From positions 434,001-498,000 of the forward strand of contig NZ_WMIB01000001.1 in NCBI RefSeq assembly GCF_009711125.1: a stretch of 64,000 nt of DNA, written 5' to 3'. This document shows, piece by piece, positions 37,251-45,699 of the stretch. The stretch is from Metabacillus mangrovi (GTDB taxonomy: Bacteria > Bacillota > Bacilli > Bacillales > Bacillaceae). Made by a program: the position numbers and the translations under genes. The notes beneath the pieces are model-generated. The model did not search any database, was not told the DNA's origin, and was given only the letters and a program-made list of their open reading frames with translations. How positions within the stretch are numbered: the first letter of the stretch is position 1; each line of letters opens with the position of its first letter.

Positions 37251-38441
37251 TTATCTGATATTCTCTACAATGGTCGCAACGCCCTGGCCGCCGCCGATGC
37301 ACAATGTGGCAAGGCCTTTCTGCGAATCTCTTCTTTTCATTTCATGAATCAGCGTCACCAGAATGCGTGCCCCGCTCGCACCGATCGGATGCCCCAGTGC
37401 GATCGCCCCGCCGTTCACATTGAGGATTTCACGGTTAAATGAAAGCTCTTCTCCCACTGCGAGCGTCTGGGCTGCAAAAGCTTCATTCGCCTCGATCAGA
37501 TCGATATCCGAGAGCTCAAGGTTTGCACGGCTGAGTGCTTTTTGCACTGCTTTAACAGGACCGATCCCCATGATGGACGGGTCTACACCCGCGTTTCCAT
37601 TCGCTGTGATCTTTACGAGCGGCTTGATGCCAAGCTCCTCTGCCTTCTTCCTGCTCATGACTACTACTGCAGCAGCTCCGTCATTGATGCCTGAAGCGTT
37701 TCCGGCTGTTACAGTGCCGTCTTTTTTGAAGGCGGGGCGCAGTTTCCCAAGGGATTCTGCCGTTGTCCCTTCTCTTGGAAATTCATCCGTTTTAAACAGG
37801 ACTGGATCCCCTTTGCGCTGCGGAACGGAAACCGGAACGATCTCCTCTTGGAATGTCCCTTCTTTTATCGCCCGGATTGCTCTTGACTGGCTTTCCGCTG
37901 CGTATTGATCCTGAGCTTCTCTCGAAATGCTGTATTGCTCAGCCAGATTTTCTGCTGTTACGCCCATATGGTAGTTATTGAAAACACAGGTCAGACCATC
38001 AGAAGTTAAGCTGTCGACCAGCTTCTGATCGCCCATTCGGAAACCGTCCCTCGCCCCCTTCATCAAATAAGGTGCCTGGCTCATGTTTTCCATCCCGCCG
38101 GCTACTACAATATCCGCCTCCCCGGCAGCGATTGCCTGGAACGCCAAATGGACGGCTTTGAGACCGGATCCGCATACTTTGTTGATGGTCATGGACGGGA
38201 TTTCTGCCGGCAGACCAGCTTTCATTGCCGCCTGCCTCGCCGGATTCTGGCCCACTCCTGCCTGCAGGACATTGCCCATGATCACTTCACCAACCTGCTC
38301 AGGCCGAACTCCCGCCCGCTGGAGCACTTCCTTTATCACAATCCCTCCGAGCTCCGGCGCCGAAACGCCCTTCAATGATCCCCCAAAGCTCCCCATTGCG
38401 GTTCTGGCCGCGCTTACGATTACGATTTCATTTGCATTCAT
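37251..38441 (-). CDS. Acetyl-CoA C-acetyltransferase (thiolase)
   Basis: A 396-residue degradative-type thiolase. Nucleophile Cys90 in [30 protein letters not shown] (His) and CIGGGQG (second Cys). It cleaves acetoacetyl-CoA made by ScoAB to two acetyl-CoA. Start [15 protein letters not shown] at 38441, with GGAG 5 nt upstream; an upstream ATG precedes the site. First gene of thiolase-scoA-scoB and divergent from HMG-CoA lyase. Confidence 0.95.
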   Translation of the reverse strand: MNANEIVIVSAARTAMGSFGGSLKGVSAPELGGIVIKEVLQRAGVRPEQVGEVIMGNVLQAGVGQNPARQAAMKAGLPAEIPSMTINKVCGSGLKAVHLAFQAIAAGEADIVVAGGMENMSQAPYLMKGARDGFRMGDQKLVDSLTSDGLTCVFNNYHMGVTAENLAEQYSISREAQDQYAAESQSRAIRAIKEGTFQEEIVPVSVPQRKGDPVLFKTDEFPREGTTAESLGKLRPAFKKDGTVTAGNASGINDGAAAVVVMSRKKAEELGIKPLVKITANGNAGVDPSIMGIGPVKAVQKALSRANLELSDIDLIEANEAFAAQTLAVGEELSFNREILNVNGGAIALGHPIGASGARILVTLIHEMKRRDSQKGLATLCIGGGQGVATIVENIR

Positions 38442-38479
38442 TCTGACTCCATCCCCTTTGAAAAATTCGTCCACGCTGA

Positions 38480-38494
38480 ATAAAGCGTTTGCAT
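38480..38494 (-). promoter_or_regulatory. cre-like (CcpA) site
   Basis: Minus strand ATGCAAACGCTTTAT fits the cre consensus WTGnAAnCGnWnnCW at all fixed positions but one. It overlaps the -35 of the HMG-CoA lyase promoter and lies about 40 nt before the thiolase start, so it could control both directions. Confidence 0.5.
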
Positions 38495-38518
38495 TCCCTT
38501 TTATTTTCCTACTAAAAT
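38489..38518 (+). promoter_or_regulatory. Promoter candidate of the HMG-CoA lyase gene
   Basis: TTGCAT, 18 nt, TAAAAT, 41 nt before the ATG. Confidence 0.5.
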
Positions 38519-38559
38519 AGCAATATGTAAACCCTTACAATTAGAAAGGCGGAGGTCAT

Positions 38560-39465
38560 ATGAATTTCCCGGAAAAAGCAGTGTTAATCGAGGTCGGCCC
38601 GAGAGACGGCCTTCAAAACGAGAAGAATGTCCTGCCAACGGATGTGAAACTTGCATTCATTAAAATGCTTGGAGAAGCAGGGTTCACAGAAATGGAGATT
38701 GCGTCTTTCGTCTCCCCAAAATGGGTCCCGCAAATGGCTGATGCCGCAGAGGTCGTCCGCCATGCCTCCCCCGCCCTCAGAAACATCGTTCTCACCCCAA
38801 ATGAAAAGGGACTTTTCAATGCTCTCGATTGCGGATGCGGAGCCGCCGCTTTTTTTGTCGGTGTCAGCACGGCGTTTAACCAGAAAAACATTAACCGGAC
38901 GACAGAGGAAAGCATGCAGTCCATTCTTCCTCTTGTAACGAAAATGAAGGACAGGGGTCTGTTTGTACGCGTCTGCATCTCGACTGCTTTTTACTGCCCC
39001 TATGAAGGAAAAATGGCAGAAGAGGATGTCATGGAAATCTGCAGGCGCTTTGTACTGGCGGGAGCAGATGACTTAAGTGTGGCCGATACAATCGGAATGG
39101 CAAATCCGCACGAGGTGTATTCCCTTTTTTCGAAATTGAAGCATACGTTTCCGGAGACACTCATTACCGCTCATTTTCATGACACGAGGGGAATGGGACT
39201 TGCTAATGTATTTGCAGCCCTTCAGGCGGGCGTCGACCGGTTTGATACCTCTGCAGGCGGTCTTGGAGGATGCCCGTTTGCTCCCGGCGCGACCGGCAAT
39301 GTCGCAACGGAGGATGTTTTGTACATGTTGGAGATGATGAAGATTGAAACGGGGCTGTCTCTTGAAAAAGTACTGGAGGCTGTCCGTGATATTGAAACCC
39401 ATCTTGAAAAGCCCCCGGCGAGCAAGCAATACGCATTGTGGAAAGCAAAAGCGGCACAGTTATAA
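38560..39465 (+). CDS. Hydroxymethylglutaryl-CoA lyase
   Basis: A 301-residue TIM-barrel lyase (YngG/MvaB type). It splits HMG-CoA into acetoacetate and acetyl-CoA, the end of leucine catabolism. Motifs: VGPRDGLQNE (metal Asp), FVSPKWVPQMADA, HFHDTRGMGL and the catalytic cysteine in GGLGGCPFAPGATGN. GGCGGAGG 6 nt before the ATG. Divergent from thiolase-scoAB, which consume its product. Other leucine-pathway genes are not in the window. Confidence 0.95.
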   Translation: MNFPEKAVLIEVGPRDGLQNEKNVLPTDVKLAFIKMLGEAGFTEMEIASFVSPKWVPQMADAAEVVRHASPALRNIVLTPNEKGLFNALDCGCGAAAFFVGVSTAFNQKNINRTTEESMQSILPLVTKMKDRGLFVRVCISTAFYCPYEGKMAEEDVMEICRRFVLAGADDLSVADTIGMANPHEVYSLFSKLKHTFPETLITAHFHDTRGMGLANVFAALQAGVDRFDTSAGGLGGCPFAPGATGNVATEDVLYMLEMMKIETGLSLEKVLEAVRDIETHLEKPPASKQYALWKAKAAQL

Positions 39466-39548
39466 GCACATCGCATGAGCGGATTATTTTTCTCATTCTT
39501 CCTGCACCGGTAGAATATGATTCAACTAGGTGAAGGGAGGAACGGCTT

Positions 39549-40508
39549 ATGAAAAAACGGACGATCGGACTTGGCGCTGTACTTTCCGCTGCAGCAGCAA
39601 GCGGCTTTGCATTCAGCCAGTTCCTCATGTACTCCAGGCTGAAAACGGATGAGGAAATCATTGAGAAAGAAACGAAGAACGGCCACTTCAACAAAGAGGA
39701 GTTCGAAGCATTGGACAAACGGGAGGTCAGCATCCCTTCCAGGTTCGGATACACTCTTAACGGATTCATCGCATTCTCAGGGAACAACAGGGAGCGGTTT
39801 GTGATTGTCTCACACGGTGTCACAATGAACACGTACAGTTCCATTAAATATATGAATCTCTTCCTGGAGCTCGGCTACAATGTACTCGTTTATGACCACC
39901 GCCGCCATGGAAAGTCCGGAGGGAAATCAACGAGTTTTGGATACTATGAAAAATATGACTTGCAGTCTGCCGTCCACTGGCTCAAAAGAGAATACGGCCG
40001 GGACATTACCTTGGGAATCCACGGTGAATCGCTCGGTGCAGCCTCTATGCTGCTGTATGCAGGTGCCGTTGAAGACGGAGCGGATTTTTACATAGCGGAC
40101 TGCCCGTTCGAAGACCTGGAAGAGCTGCTCGTCTGGCGCATGAACAATGAAATGAAAAAATTCCCGAGATGGCCGTTCATGCCTATTGCAAGCCTGTTCC
40201 TGAAGCTTCGCGGCGGATACTGGATGAAAGAAGTCTCTCCGGTCCGCGCCGTCAGCAAAATAAAAAAACCGGTCCTTTTTATTCACGGCAGACAGGATGA
40301 AACGATTCCCTTCTCCTGTTCCGAGAATCTTTATAACCGCAAGAAGGGTTCAAAGCAGATTTACCTGCCCGGTAATACCGGACATGCGATGAGCTATACG
40401 GAGAACCGCCGGGAATACACGCAGATCGTTGATTCCTTTTTAGATGAAGCAGCAGCGGGGCACTATCAGAGGAGAAGGATTGAATCAGGCCGTAGACTGT
40501 ATCTATAG
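39549..40508 (+). CDS. Alpha/beta hydrolase, YqkD-like (copy 1)
   Basis: A 319-residue hydrolase with an N-terminal membrane anchor (about residues 7-28). Triad: Ser in GIHGESLGAAS, Asp in IHGRQDETIP and His in TGHAMSY; oxyanion region SHGVTMN and YDHRRHGKSGG. It strongly resembles B. subtilis YqkD. The next gene is a tandem paralogue. The substrate is unknown. GGGAGG precedes the ATG. Confidence 0.9.
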   Translation: MKKRTIGLGAVLSAAAASGFAFSQFLMYSRLKTDEEIIEKETKNGHFNKEEFEALDKREVSIPSRFGYTLNGFIAFSGNNRERFVIVSHGVTMNTYSSIKYMNLFLELGYNVLVYDHRRHGKSGGKSTSFGYYEKYDLQSAVHWLKREYGRDITLGIHGESLGAASMLLYAGAVEDGADFYIADCPFEDLEELLVWRMNNEMKKFPRWPFMPIASLFLKLRGGYWMKEVSPVRAVSKIKKPVLFIHGRQDETIPFSCSENLYNRKKGSKQIYLPGNTGHAMSYTENRREYTQIVDSFLDEAAAGHYQRRRIESGRRLYL

Positions 40509-40576
40509 CCTCCTCCCTTTCCTTTCGCTGCAGCGGCATATACAATAGAAACAGAATACGATGGGAGGAATCGCAG

Positions 40577-41515
40577 TTGAAGAAAATCTGGGTTGGACTT
40601 GCCTTAACTTTTTCCTATATTCTTGCGGTCGGCCTCTTTTTCACGAATATGATGATGTACATAAAAAAACGGACCGATGAAGAAATACTGGAGCGCGAAA
40701 CGCTGGACGGCCATTTTATCCAGAAGGATTTTGATGAACTCGAGAAGCTCGAGGTCACGATTCCGTCCGAATACGGCTATGATGTGAAGGGATATCTTGT
40801 TGCTCCTTATGAGAACCGGAAATTTGTGATCATCTGCCACGGCGTCACCGTGAACCGCTACAATTCAGTAAAGTACATGAATCTGTTTTTGAATAGAGGC
40901 TTCAACGTCCTGATCTACGATCACCGGCGCCACGGGGAATCCGGAGGCAAAACGACGAGCTACGGCCACTACGAAAAATATGATCTCCGTTCCGCTGTTC
41001 ATTGGCTGAAGGAAAAATACGGACAGGACATCACCCTTGGCATCCATGGGGAATCCATGGGATCGGTCACGATGCTGCTATATGCAGGAATGCTTGAAGA
41101 CGGAGCTGATTTTTATGTGGCCGACTGTCCTTTTCACAGCCTGGAAGATCAGCTTCTCTACAGGCTGAAAGTGGACTACCGTCTCCCTGGGTTCTTCGTG
41201 ATGCCAGTTGCCCGCCCGTTTCTGAAATGGCGTGACGGATACTCATTAAGAGATGTATCTCCGATTGCTGTCGTTGATCAGATCAAAAAGCCTTTACTCT
41301 TTATCCACAGCAAAAAGGACGCCTATATTCCTGCTGATTCATCAAGGCAGCTGTTTGAGAAAAAAACGGGCCCGAAAAAAATCTACTTTGCAGAAAACGG
41401 CGACCATGCGATGTCCTTTACAGAAAACCGCGCGGAATACGAGCGGGTGCTGGATGAGTTTCTAGAGGAGATCGGACTTGCTGAAAAACAAGAGGCATAT
41501 AAAGAGAAACGTTAA
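40577..41515 (+). CDS. yqkD: Alpha/beta hydrolase YqkD (copy 2)
   Basis: A 312-residue paralogue of the gene before it, with N-terminal membrane anchor, CHGVTVN, YDHRRHGESGGKTTSYG, the nucleophile in GIHGESMGSVT, Asp in IHSKKDAYIP and His in NGDHAMSF. Slightly closer to B. subtilis YqkD than copy 1 (TTSYG, ENG.HAMS). TTG start, 8 nt after GGGAGG. Only 68 nt follow copy 1; both may share a transcript ending at 41546. Confidence 0.9.
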   Translation: MKKIWVGLALTFSYILAVGLFFTNMMMYIKKRTDEEILERETLDGHFIQKDFDELEKLEVTIPSEYGYDVKGYLVAPYENRKFVIICHGVTVNRYNSVKYMNLFLNRGFNVLIYDHRRHGESGGKTTSYGHYEKYDLRSAVHWLKEKYGQDITLGIHGESMGSVTMLLYAGMLEDGADFYVADCPFHSLEDQLLYRLKVDYRLPGFFVMPVARPFLKWRDGYSLRDVSPIAVVDQIKKPLLFIHSKKDAYIPADSSRQLFEKKTGPKKIYFAENGDHAMSFTENRAEYERVLDEFLEEIGLAEKQEAYKEKR

Positions 41516-41546
41516 GGCGGCCAGCTGTTCCGGCCGCCTTTTTTTG
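41514..41546 (+). terminator. Terminator of the yqkD pair
   Basis: AAGGCGGCC/GGCCGCCTT-type stem with a loop of about 8 nt and seven T residues. Confidence 0.9.
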
Positions 41547-41626
41547 TGTTTTTGAATAAAGCTGCAACAAAAAAGGAGGCGGGTGCGTTAAACAAGTGAG
41601 ACTTGAACAAAGGGGAGAAATTTAAA

Positions 41627-42181
41627 ATGAAAACATGGAAAAAGGTAACAGCATCTGCATTCGCCGCAGCCGTTTTAGCCGGGTATATGCCTCACGGAGA
41701 AAGCGCATCAGCAAAGCCGCTATACACATTTGAACTTCCTCCTTCCGGATTCTACAAAGAAGGCGACAGAGGCAAAAATGTAGAGTTTATCCAGCATTCC
41801 TTAAACCGGGTAATTGGAGCCAATCTGACAGCAGACGGCATTTATGGGCCTGCTACAAAAAAGTCGGTAATGACCTATCAAAAATCAAAAGGACTGACAG
41901 CAGACGGGATTTACGGACCTGTTACTCATAAGACCCTTACGTATGATATCAATATTGTTCTGCCGGACAAAGTGCTGAAGCTTGGAAACAAGGGGAACGA
42001 TGTAAAAACGGTTCAAGTCGCACTTAATGAATTAGGCGCCTCCCTCTCGGCAGATGGAGTGTACGGACCGAAAACCAAGGCTGCAGTTCTTGCTTTTCAA
42101 AAGCGTTTCCCAGAGCTTGCAGATGACGGCATTTACGGACCGAAAACAAGAGACCTGATGGAAAAAGTTCTACATGATTAA
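41627..42181 (+). CDS. Secreted protein with three peptidoglycan-binding repeats
   Basis: A 184-residue exported protein. Signal peptide (WKKVTASAFAAAVLAGYMPHG) then PG_binding_1-type repeats, each with (A)DGIYGP or ADGVYGP: about residues 54-95, 120-155 and the last 25. No catalytic domain is present, so it may be a wall- or spore-bound accessory protein. Start at 41627, 9 nt after GGGGAG. Monocistronic, with a strong terminator. Confidence 0.88.
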   Translation: MKTWKKVTASAFAAAVLAGYMPHGESASAKPLYTFELPPSGFYKEGDRGKNVEFIQHSLNRVIGANLTADGIYGPATKKSVMTYQKSKGLTADGIYGPVTHKTLTYDINIVLPDKVLKLGNKGNDVKTVQVALNELGASLSADGVYGPKTKAAVLAFQKRFPELADDGIYGPKTRDLMEKVLHD

Positions 42182-42189
42182 GCAGATGG

Positions 42190-42219
42190 CAAAGGACAGC
42201 GTTCAAGCGCTGTCCTTTT
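42190..42219 (+). terminator. Terminator of the peptidoglycan-binding gene
   Basis: AAAGGACAGCG/CGCTGTCCTTT stem with a 6-nt loop and T run. Confidence 0.9.
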
Positions 42220-42264
42220 CGTTTTTGTGCTATTCTGGACATATTCGTATTTCTGGAGGGCATT

Positions 42265-43098
42265 ATGCAAAAAAAGACCATTCTGATTACAGGTTCATCT
42301 AGCGGATTCGGAAAACTGGCAGCGCTGGCGCTCGCGGAAAGAGGACACCGCGTTCTTGCTGCTGTAAGAAACCCCGTCAAAGGAGAAGCGCTCCTGTCTG
42401 CTGCCGGGGAAAGCGCCGGGAATATTCAGCTCATCCATCTCGATGTCACCTCCTCCCCTTCTGTTGCTGCGCTTTCGGCCATTCTTACAGAGCATGACCG
42501 GATTGATGCATTAATCAACAATGCCGGCTTCGCCTATGGCGGATTTGCTGAAGAAGTGACAGCAGATGGTTTCCGCGAGCAGTTTGAAACCAATTTTTTC
42601 GGAGTGCTGGCGGTTACAGATACCGTCCTCCCTTTTATGAGAAAACAAAAAAGCGGCAAAATCCTTAACATGAGCAGCATCAGCGGACTGATCGGTTTCC
42701 CCGGCCTCTCCCCTTATGTATCCTCCAAACATGCTCTCGAAGGCTACAGCGAAAGCCTCCGCCTCGAACTGAATCCGTTCGGAATAGACGTCGCCTTGAT
42801 TGAGCCGGGCTCTTTTTCCACAGGTATATGGACAACCGGCCGCAAGGTATCCTTTCTTGAGGAATCCCCCTACTCGGACTATATGCAAGCGATCGAGAAT
42901 GAACTGAACCGCAGCAGCCAACAGCATGGTGACCCGCAGGAAGTGGCAAGGCTTCTTGTTCATTTATGTGAAAAAGATAAGCTTCATAAACTCAGGTACC
43001 CGATCGGAAGAGGAGTGAAAATGACGGCTGCTTTAAAAAGAGTGCTTCCGTGGCGGGTTTGGGAGCGGATCGTTTTGAAGAAGCTGGGCATGCAGTGA
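42265..43098 (+). CDS. SDR-family oxidoreductase (YusZ-like)
   Basis: A 277-residue SDR with cofactor motif TGSSSGFG, NNAGFAYGG, catalytic Ser in MSSISG and Tyr-xxx-Lys in YVSSKHALEGY. The C-terminal extension of about 60 residues, including a basic amphipathic end (LKRVLPWRVWERIVLKKLGM), resembles YusZ-type enzymes. Substrate unknown. GGAGGG 6 nt before the ATG. Confidence 0.88.
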   Translation: MQKKTILITGSSSGFGKLAALALAERGHRVLAAVRNPVKGEALLSAAGESAGNIQLIHLDVTSSPSVAALSAILTEHDRIDALINNAGFAYGGFAEEVTADGFREQFETNFFGVLAVTDTVLPFMRKQKSGKILNMSSISGLIGFPGLSPYVSSKHALEGYSESLRLELNPFGIDVALIEPGSFSTGIWTTGRKVSFLEESPYSDYMQAIENELNRSSQQHGDPQEVARLLVHLCEKDKLHKLRYPIGRGVKMTAALKRVLPWRVWERIVLKKLGMQ

Positions 43099-43106
43099 AA
43101 TAAAGG

Positions 43107-43145
43107 AGGGCTGCACGATGCTTCTCAGCACATGCAGCCCTTTTT
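43107..43145. terminator. Bidirectional terminator
   Basis: AGGGCTGCA/TGCAGCCCT perfect 9-bp stem, 17-nt loop, T run on the plus strand; between the convergent SDR and DUF4395 genes. Confidence 0.78.
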
Positions 43146-43149
43146 CCAT

Positions 43150-43569
43150 TTAGATCTGTCCGGTATTTCTCCGGTGCTGGTACTGCTGCCATTGAAAACG
43201 GATATAGCATCCGATGCAAAATCCGAGGATCGCAATAAACGCAGCCAGAAATACCATGGCAGTAAAGACAAAGTTGAGAATCTGCCATTTCAGTACAAAA
43301 CCGATGAAGCCCAGAAGCAGGCAGATTACCGCAATTTTCTGGTTAAACTGCTGCTGATCAAAATCTTCAGGCTGATATTGAGAGTAAGGTTTGGATAAAA
43401 ACAGGCCGGCTATTTTCATGACCGGATTAAATCGGAACAAAAGCCCCGTCATCCCGGCGATGAGAGGAACAAGCAAGATCCATCCCCATCCGGTCAGCCA
43501 TGAACTCAGCACCGATAGCACGATAACCCATTGGTTCGCTAAAACAAGCGGCTTTGGGATCGACTTCAT
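43150..43569 (-). CDS. DUF4395 membrane protein
   Basis: A 139-residue protein with about four membrane segments (ANQWVIVLSVLSSWLTGWGW; LLVPLIAGMTGLLF; KIAVICLLLGFIGFV; FTAMVFLAAFIAILGFCIGCY) and the DUF4395 start IPKPLVLANQW. The C-terminal GFCIGCY keeps the cysteine pair typical of the family, often found near rhodanese/thiol proteins. AGGTGTG-type site precedes the ATG. Confidence 0.85.
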   Translation of the reverse strand: MKSIPKPLVLANQWVIVLSVLSSWLTGWGWILLVPLIAGMTGLLFRFNPVMKIAGLFLSKPYSQYQPEDFDQQQFNQKIAVICLLLGFIGFVLKWQILNFVFTAMVFLAAFIAILGFCIGCYIRFQWQQYQHRRNTGQI

Positions 43570-43930
43570 GTAACCACACCTTATTGATTGGAATACTCTT
43601 ATTTTACTTTAAGTATCGAGTTCTGACAAAGAAGTTCCCTTCAATCCTTCAAATCAGATAGGAAGGAACGAGTCAAAGGGCTTTAGCCTATCCAAAATTC
43701 TAATCACTACCATAGCTGTCTGAAAGGATGAGTAGACCGCTTTAATGGTGTGGCAACAAAAACCTCGACCATTATTTAAGTTGGTTTCATTTCCTGGATG
43801 TCATCGGATTCCATAATGATTCTATAACGGTAAGCAAAATGATGATTGATAGCCGTTTGTTCCCGACTGAAGCGGCTTATGATAGCCTTAGATTATCAAG
43901 TTATGACCATTAATTAAGGGAGTGGATGGT
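43570..43930. other. AT-rich gap with a possible decayed transposase end
   Basis: No intact gene. A 41-codon stop-to-stop frame at 43746-43871 reads NKNLDHYLSWFHFLDVIGFH near its start, and a +1 shifted frame continues FPTEAAYDSLRLSSYDH to a stop at 43914. The aromatic-rich pattern resembles the C-terminus of some transposases, but this is an impression only. The region precedes an AT-rich orphan gene. Confidence 0.3.
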
Positions 43931-44389
43931 TTGTCGCAGGATATTTTGATTGAAGTTGATACAGATACATTAGAAAACAGAACAAACATTACTGGAAATA
44001 TATATTTTATGATTGATTATCATAGGTACTTTCCAGACCAAGATTGGTCGGATTTTATTTTGATAATCCTGTCTTGGTGGATTAAATCGTGTAAAGGGAT
44101 TATTGTATCTGAAGTTGGCAGAACCTATGAATTTGATTTTATGGACGGTACACCAATTGTCTTAGCCAAAAAGATGAATGAAAGACAAGTAGAACTTTTA
44201 TTTTTTGAGGATGGCTTACAAAAAGGTAAAGTTCATTTTTCAGGCGTATTTTCTATTCAACAAATTAGGGATTCTTTACTTTCTGTCTCCCAAAAGGTAA
44301 TCAGGGCGATCGACAGAAAACAGTGGTCTAGTGTGGAAATTGATGAGTTAAAAGTTTTGACGATTTCCTTAGAGAAATACCCATTGTAA
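43931..44389 (+). CDS. Hypothetical AT-rich orphan protein
   Basis: A 152-residue acidic protein that I do not recognise. Features: NIYFMIDYHRYFPDQDWSDF, then a hydrophobic ILIILSWWIKSC and EFDFMDGTPIV. Size, acidity and Trp content recall immunity proteins of polymorphic toxin systems, which is inference. Start taken as TTG (43931), 8 nt after GGGAG; a GTG at 43922 is too close to it. Base composition is clearly more AT-rich than its neighbours, suggesting acquisition. Confidence 0.7.
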   Translation: MSQDILIEVDTDTLENRTNITGNIYFMIDYHRYFPDQDWSDFILIILSWWIKSCKGIIVSEVGRTYEFDFMDGTPIVLAKKMNERQVELLFFEDGLQKGKVHFSGVFSIQQIRDSLLSVSQKVIRAIDRKQWSSVEIDELKVLTISLEKYPL

Positions 44390-44481
44390 TAGTTTAGAAG
44401 GGACCTCCGCAGTCCCTCCTGATTATAAAATCAACAATAATCTGTAACAGAGTCATTCTAAAACACGGCAAGTCCCCCTTT

Positions 44482-45696
44482 TTAAACTCCTTTTATTTTC
44501 AAGTAAAAAAACGAACCGAGGATTGAAAAACAGCCTCCTGCCATAATGACAGCGGATGTACCGGCCGTTTCCGCCAGGATGCCTGCCATAAACGCCGATG
44601 CAGGCATGAGCGCCCAAGTCATCAGCCGGCTCGTCGCCTGCACTCTTCCCATTAGCTCATCCGGCGTGACCTGCTGGCGGATTGCGGCGATACAGGGGTT
44701 CATGATGGCTGCGGCCGCTGTTCCTATTGTATTGAGGACCAGCAGCCAAACAAAATCCTCCGCTAAACCAAGCAAAACAATGCTCAGTCCTCCTGTTAAA
44801 CAGGATCCAAACAGAAGGTTTCGATAGGAAAACCGTTTTTTTAATACACCTGCAAGCAAAGAACCCCCTATAGCCCCTGCTCCTCCGCATGAAAGAATCA
44901 AGCCGATTTCCCTTACTGCCAATCCGTTCTCCGCCTTCAAATGAAAAATAAGAATGGTCAGAAACAGAGTCGTTCCTGTCACTGACAGCAGCAGTGCGAG
45001 ATTCGTATATAAAATAGGCCCGTTCCGAACTACGAAAACAAAGCCTTCTGCAGCGTCCTTCCAAAAAGATTGCTTTTTCCTCGCCGCTGGAATAGAACGG
45101 ACAGAAATGCTCCATACGGCTAAAAAAGCCAAGAAAAAACTGGCACTGTTGATCAGCAGTCCGGCTGCCGGGGAATACAGACTGATAATTAAGCCTCCTG
45201 TTGCAGGTGCCATCAGCGAGGCGGAGTTCATGATCGCCGAATTCACCGAATTGACAGCAGGAAGGTCTTCCTTCCGGACAAGACCCGGGATGTAGGCAAA
45301 CTGGGCGGTCTGGTAAAGCTGGCTCATACAGCCGGTTAAAAAAGCGCCGAGAAACAGCATCCACAGCTCCAACAGCCCGAACACAGAAAGCACGCCAAGC
45401 AGACCTGTCACCGCGGCTCTTCCCAAATCACACAGCAACAGGATCCTCCTGCGCTCGATCCGGTCCGCGAGTACGCCTGCCGCTGGCTGCAGCAGCACCG
45501 GAAGCCTTTCAGCGGCCGCGGCCGCTCCCATATACAGCGGAGAGCCGGTGAGCGACAGCACGAGAAGTGGAATTGCGATCACATAGATTTGATCGCCGAT
45601 AAAAGAAATCGAATTACCGGCCAATATTTTATGGGCAGCCTGGTTTTTCTTAAGTACCGGAAGATCTTTAGCCTCGATTACAGCCCGTTCCCCCAT
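44482..45696 (-). CDS. MFS efflux transporter
   Basis: A 404-residue major facilitator with about twelve membrane segments (MFS_3/EntS-like subgroup). The loop GVLADRIERRRILLL carries the motif-A pattern. It begins GNSISFIGDQIYVIAIPLLVL. Substrate unknown, probably a drug or metabolite exporter. The ATG is 9 nt after GGGGGG and only 3 nt beyond the stop of the ArsR-type regulator gene, so the two form an operon. Confidence 0.9.
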   Translation of the reverse strand: MGERAVIEAKDLPVLKKNQAAHKILAGNSISFIGDQIYVIAIPLLVLSLTGSPLYMGAAAAAERLPVLLQPAAGVLADRIERRRILLLCDLGRAAVTGLLGVLSVFGLLELWMLFLGAFLTGCMSQLYQTAQFAYIPGLVRKEDLPAVNSVNSAIMNSASLMAPATGGLIISLYSPAAGLLINSASFFLAFLAVWSISVRSIPAARKKQSFWKDAAEGFVFVVRNGPILYTNLALLLSVTGTTLFLTILIFHLKAENGLAVREIGLILSCGGAGAIGGSLLAGVLKKRFSYRNLLFGSCLTGGLSIVLLGLAEDFVWLLVLNTIGTAAAAIMNPCIAAIRQQVTPDELMGRVQATSRLMTWALMPASAFMAGILAETAGTSAVIMAGGCFSILGSFFYLKIKGV

Positions 45697-45699
45697 CGA

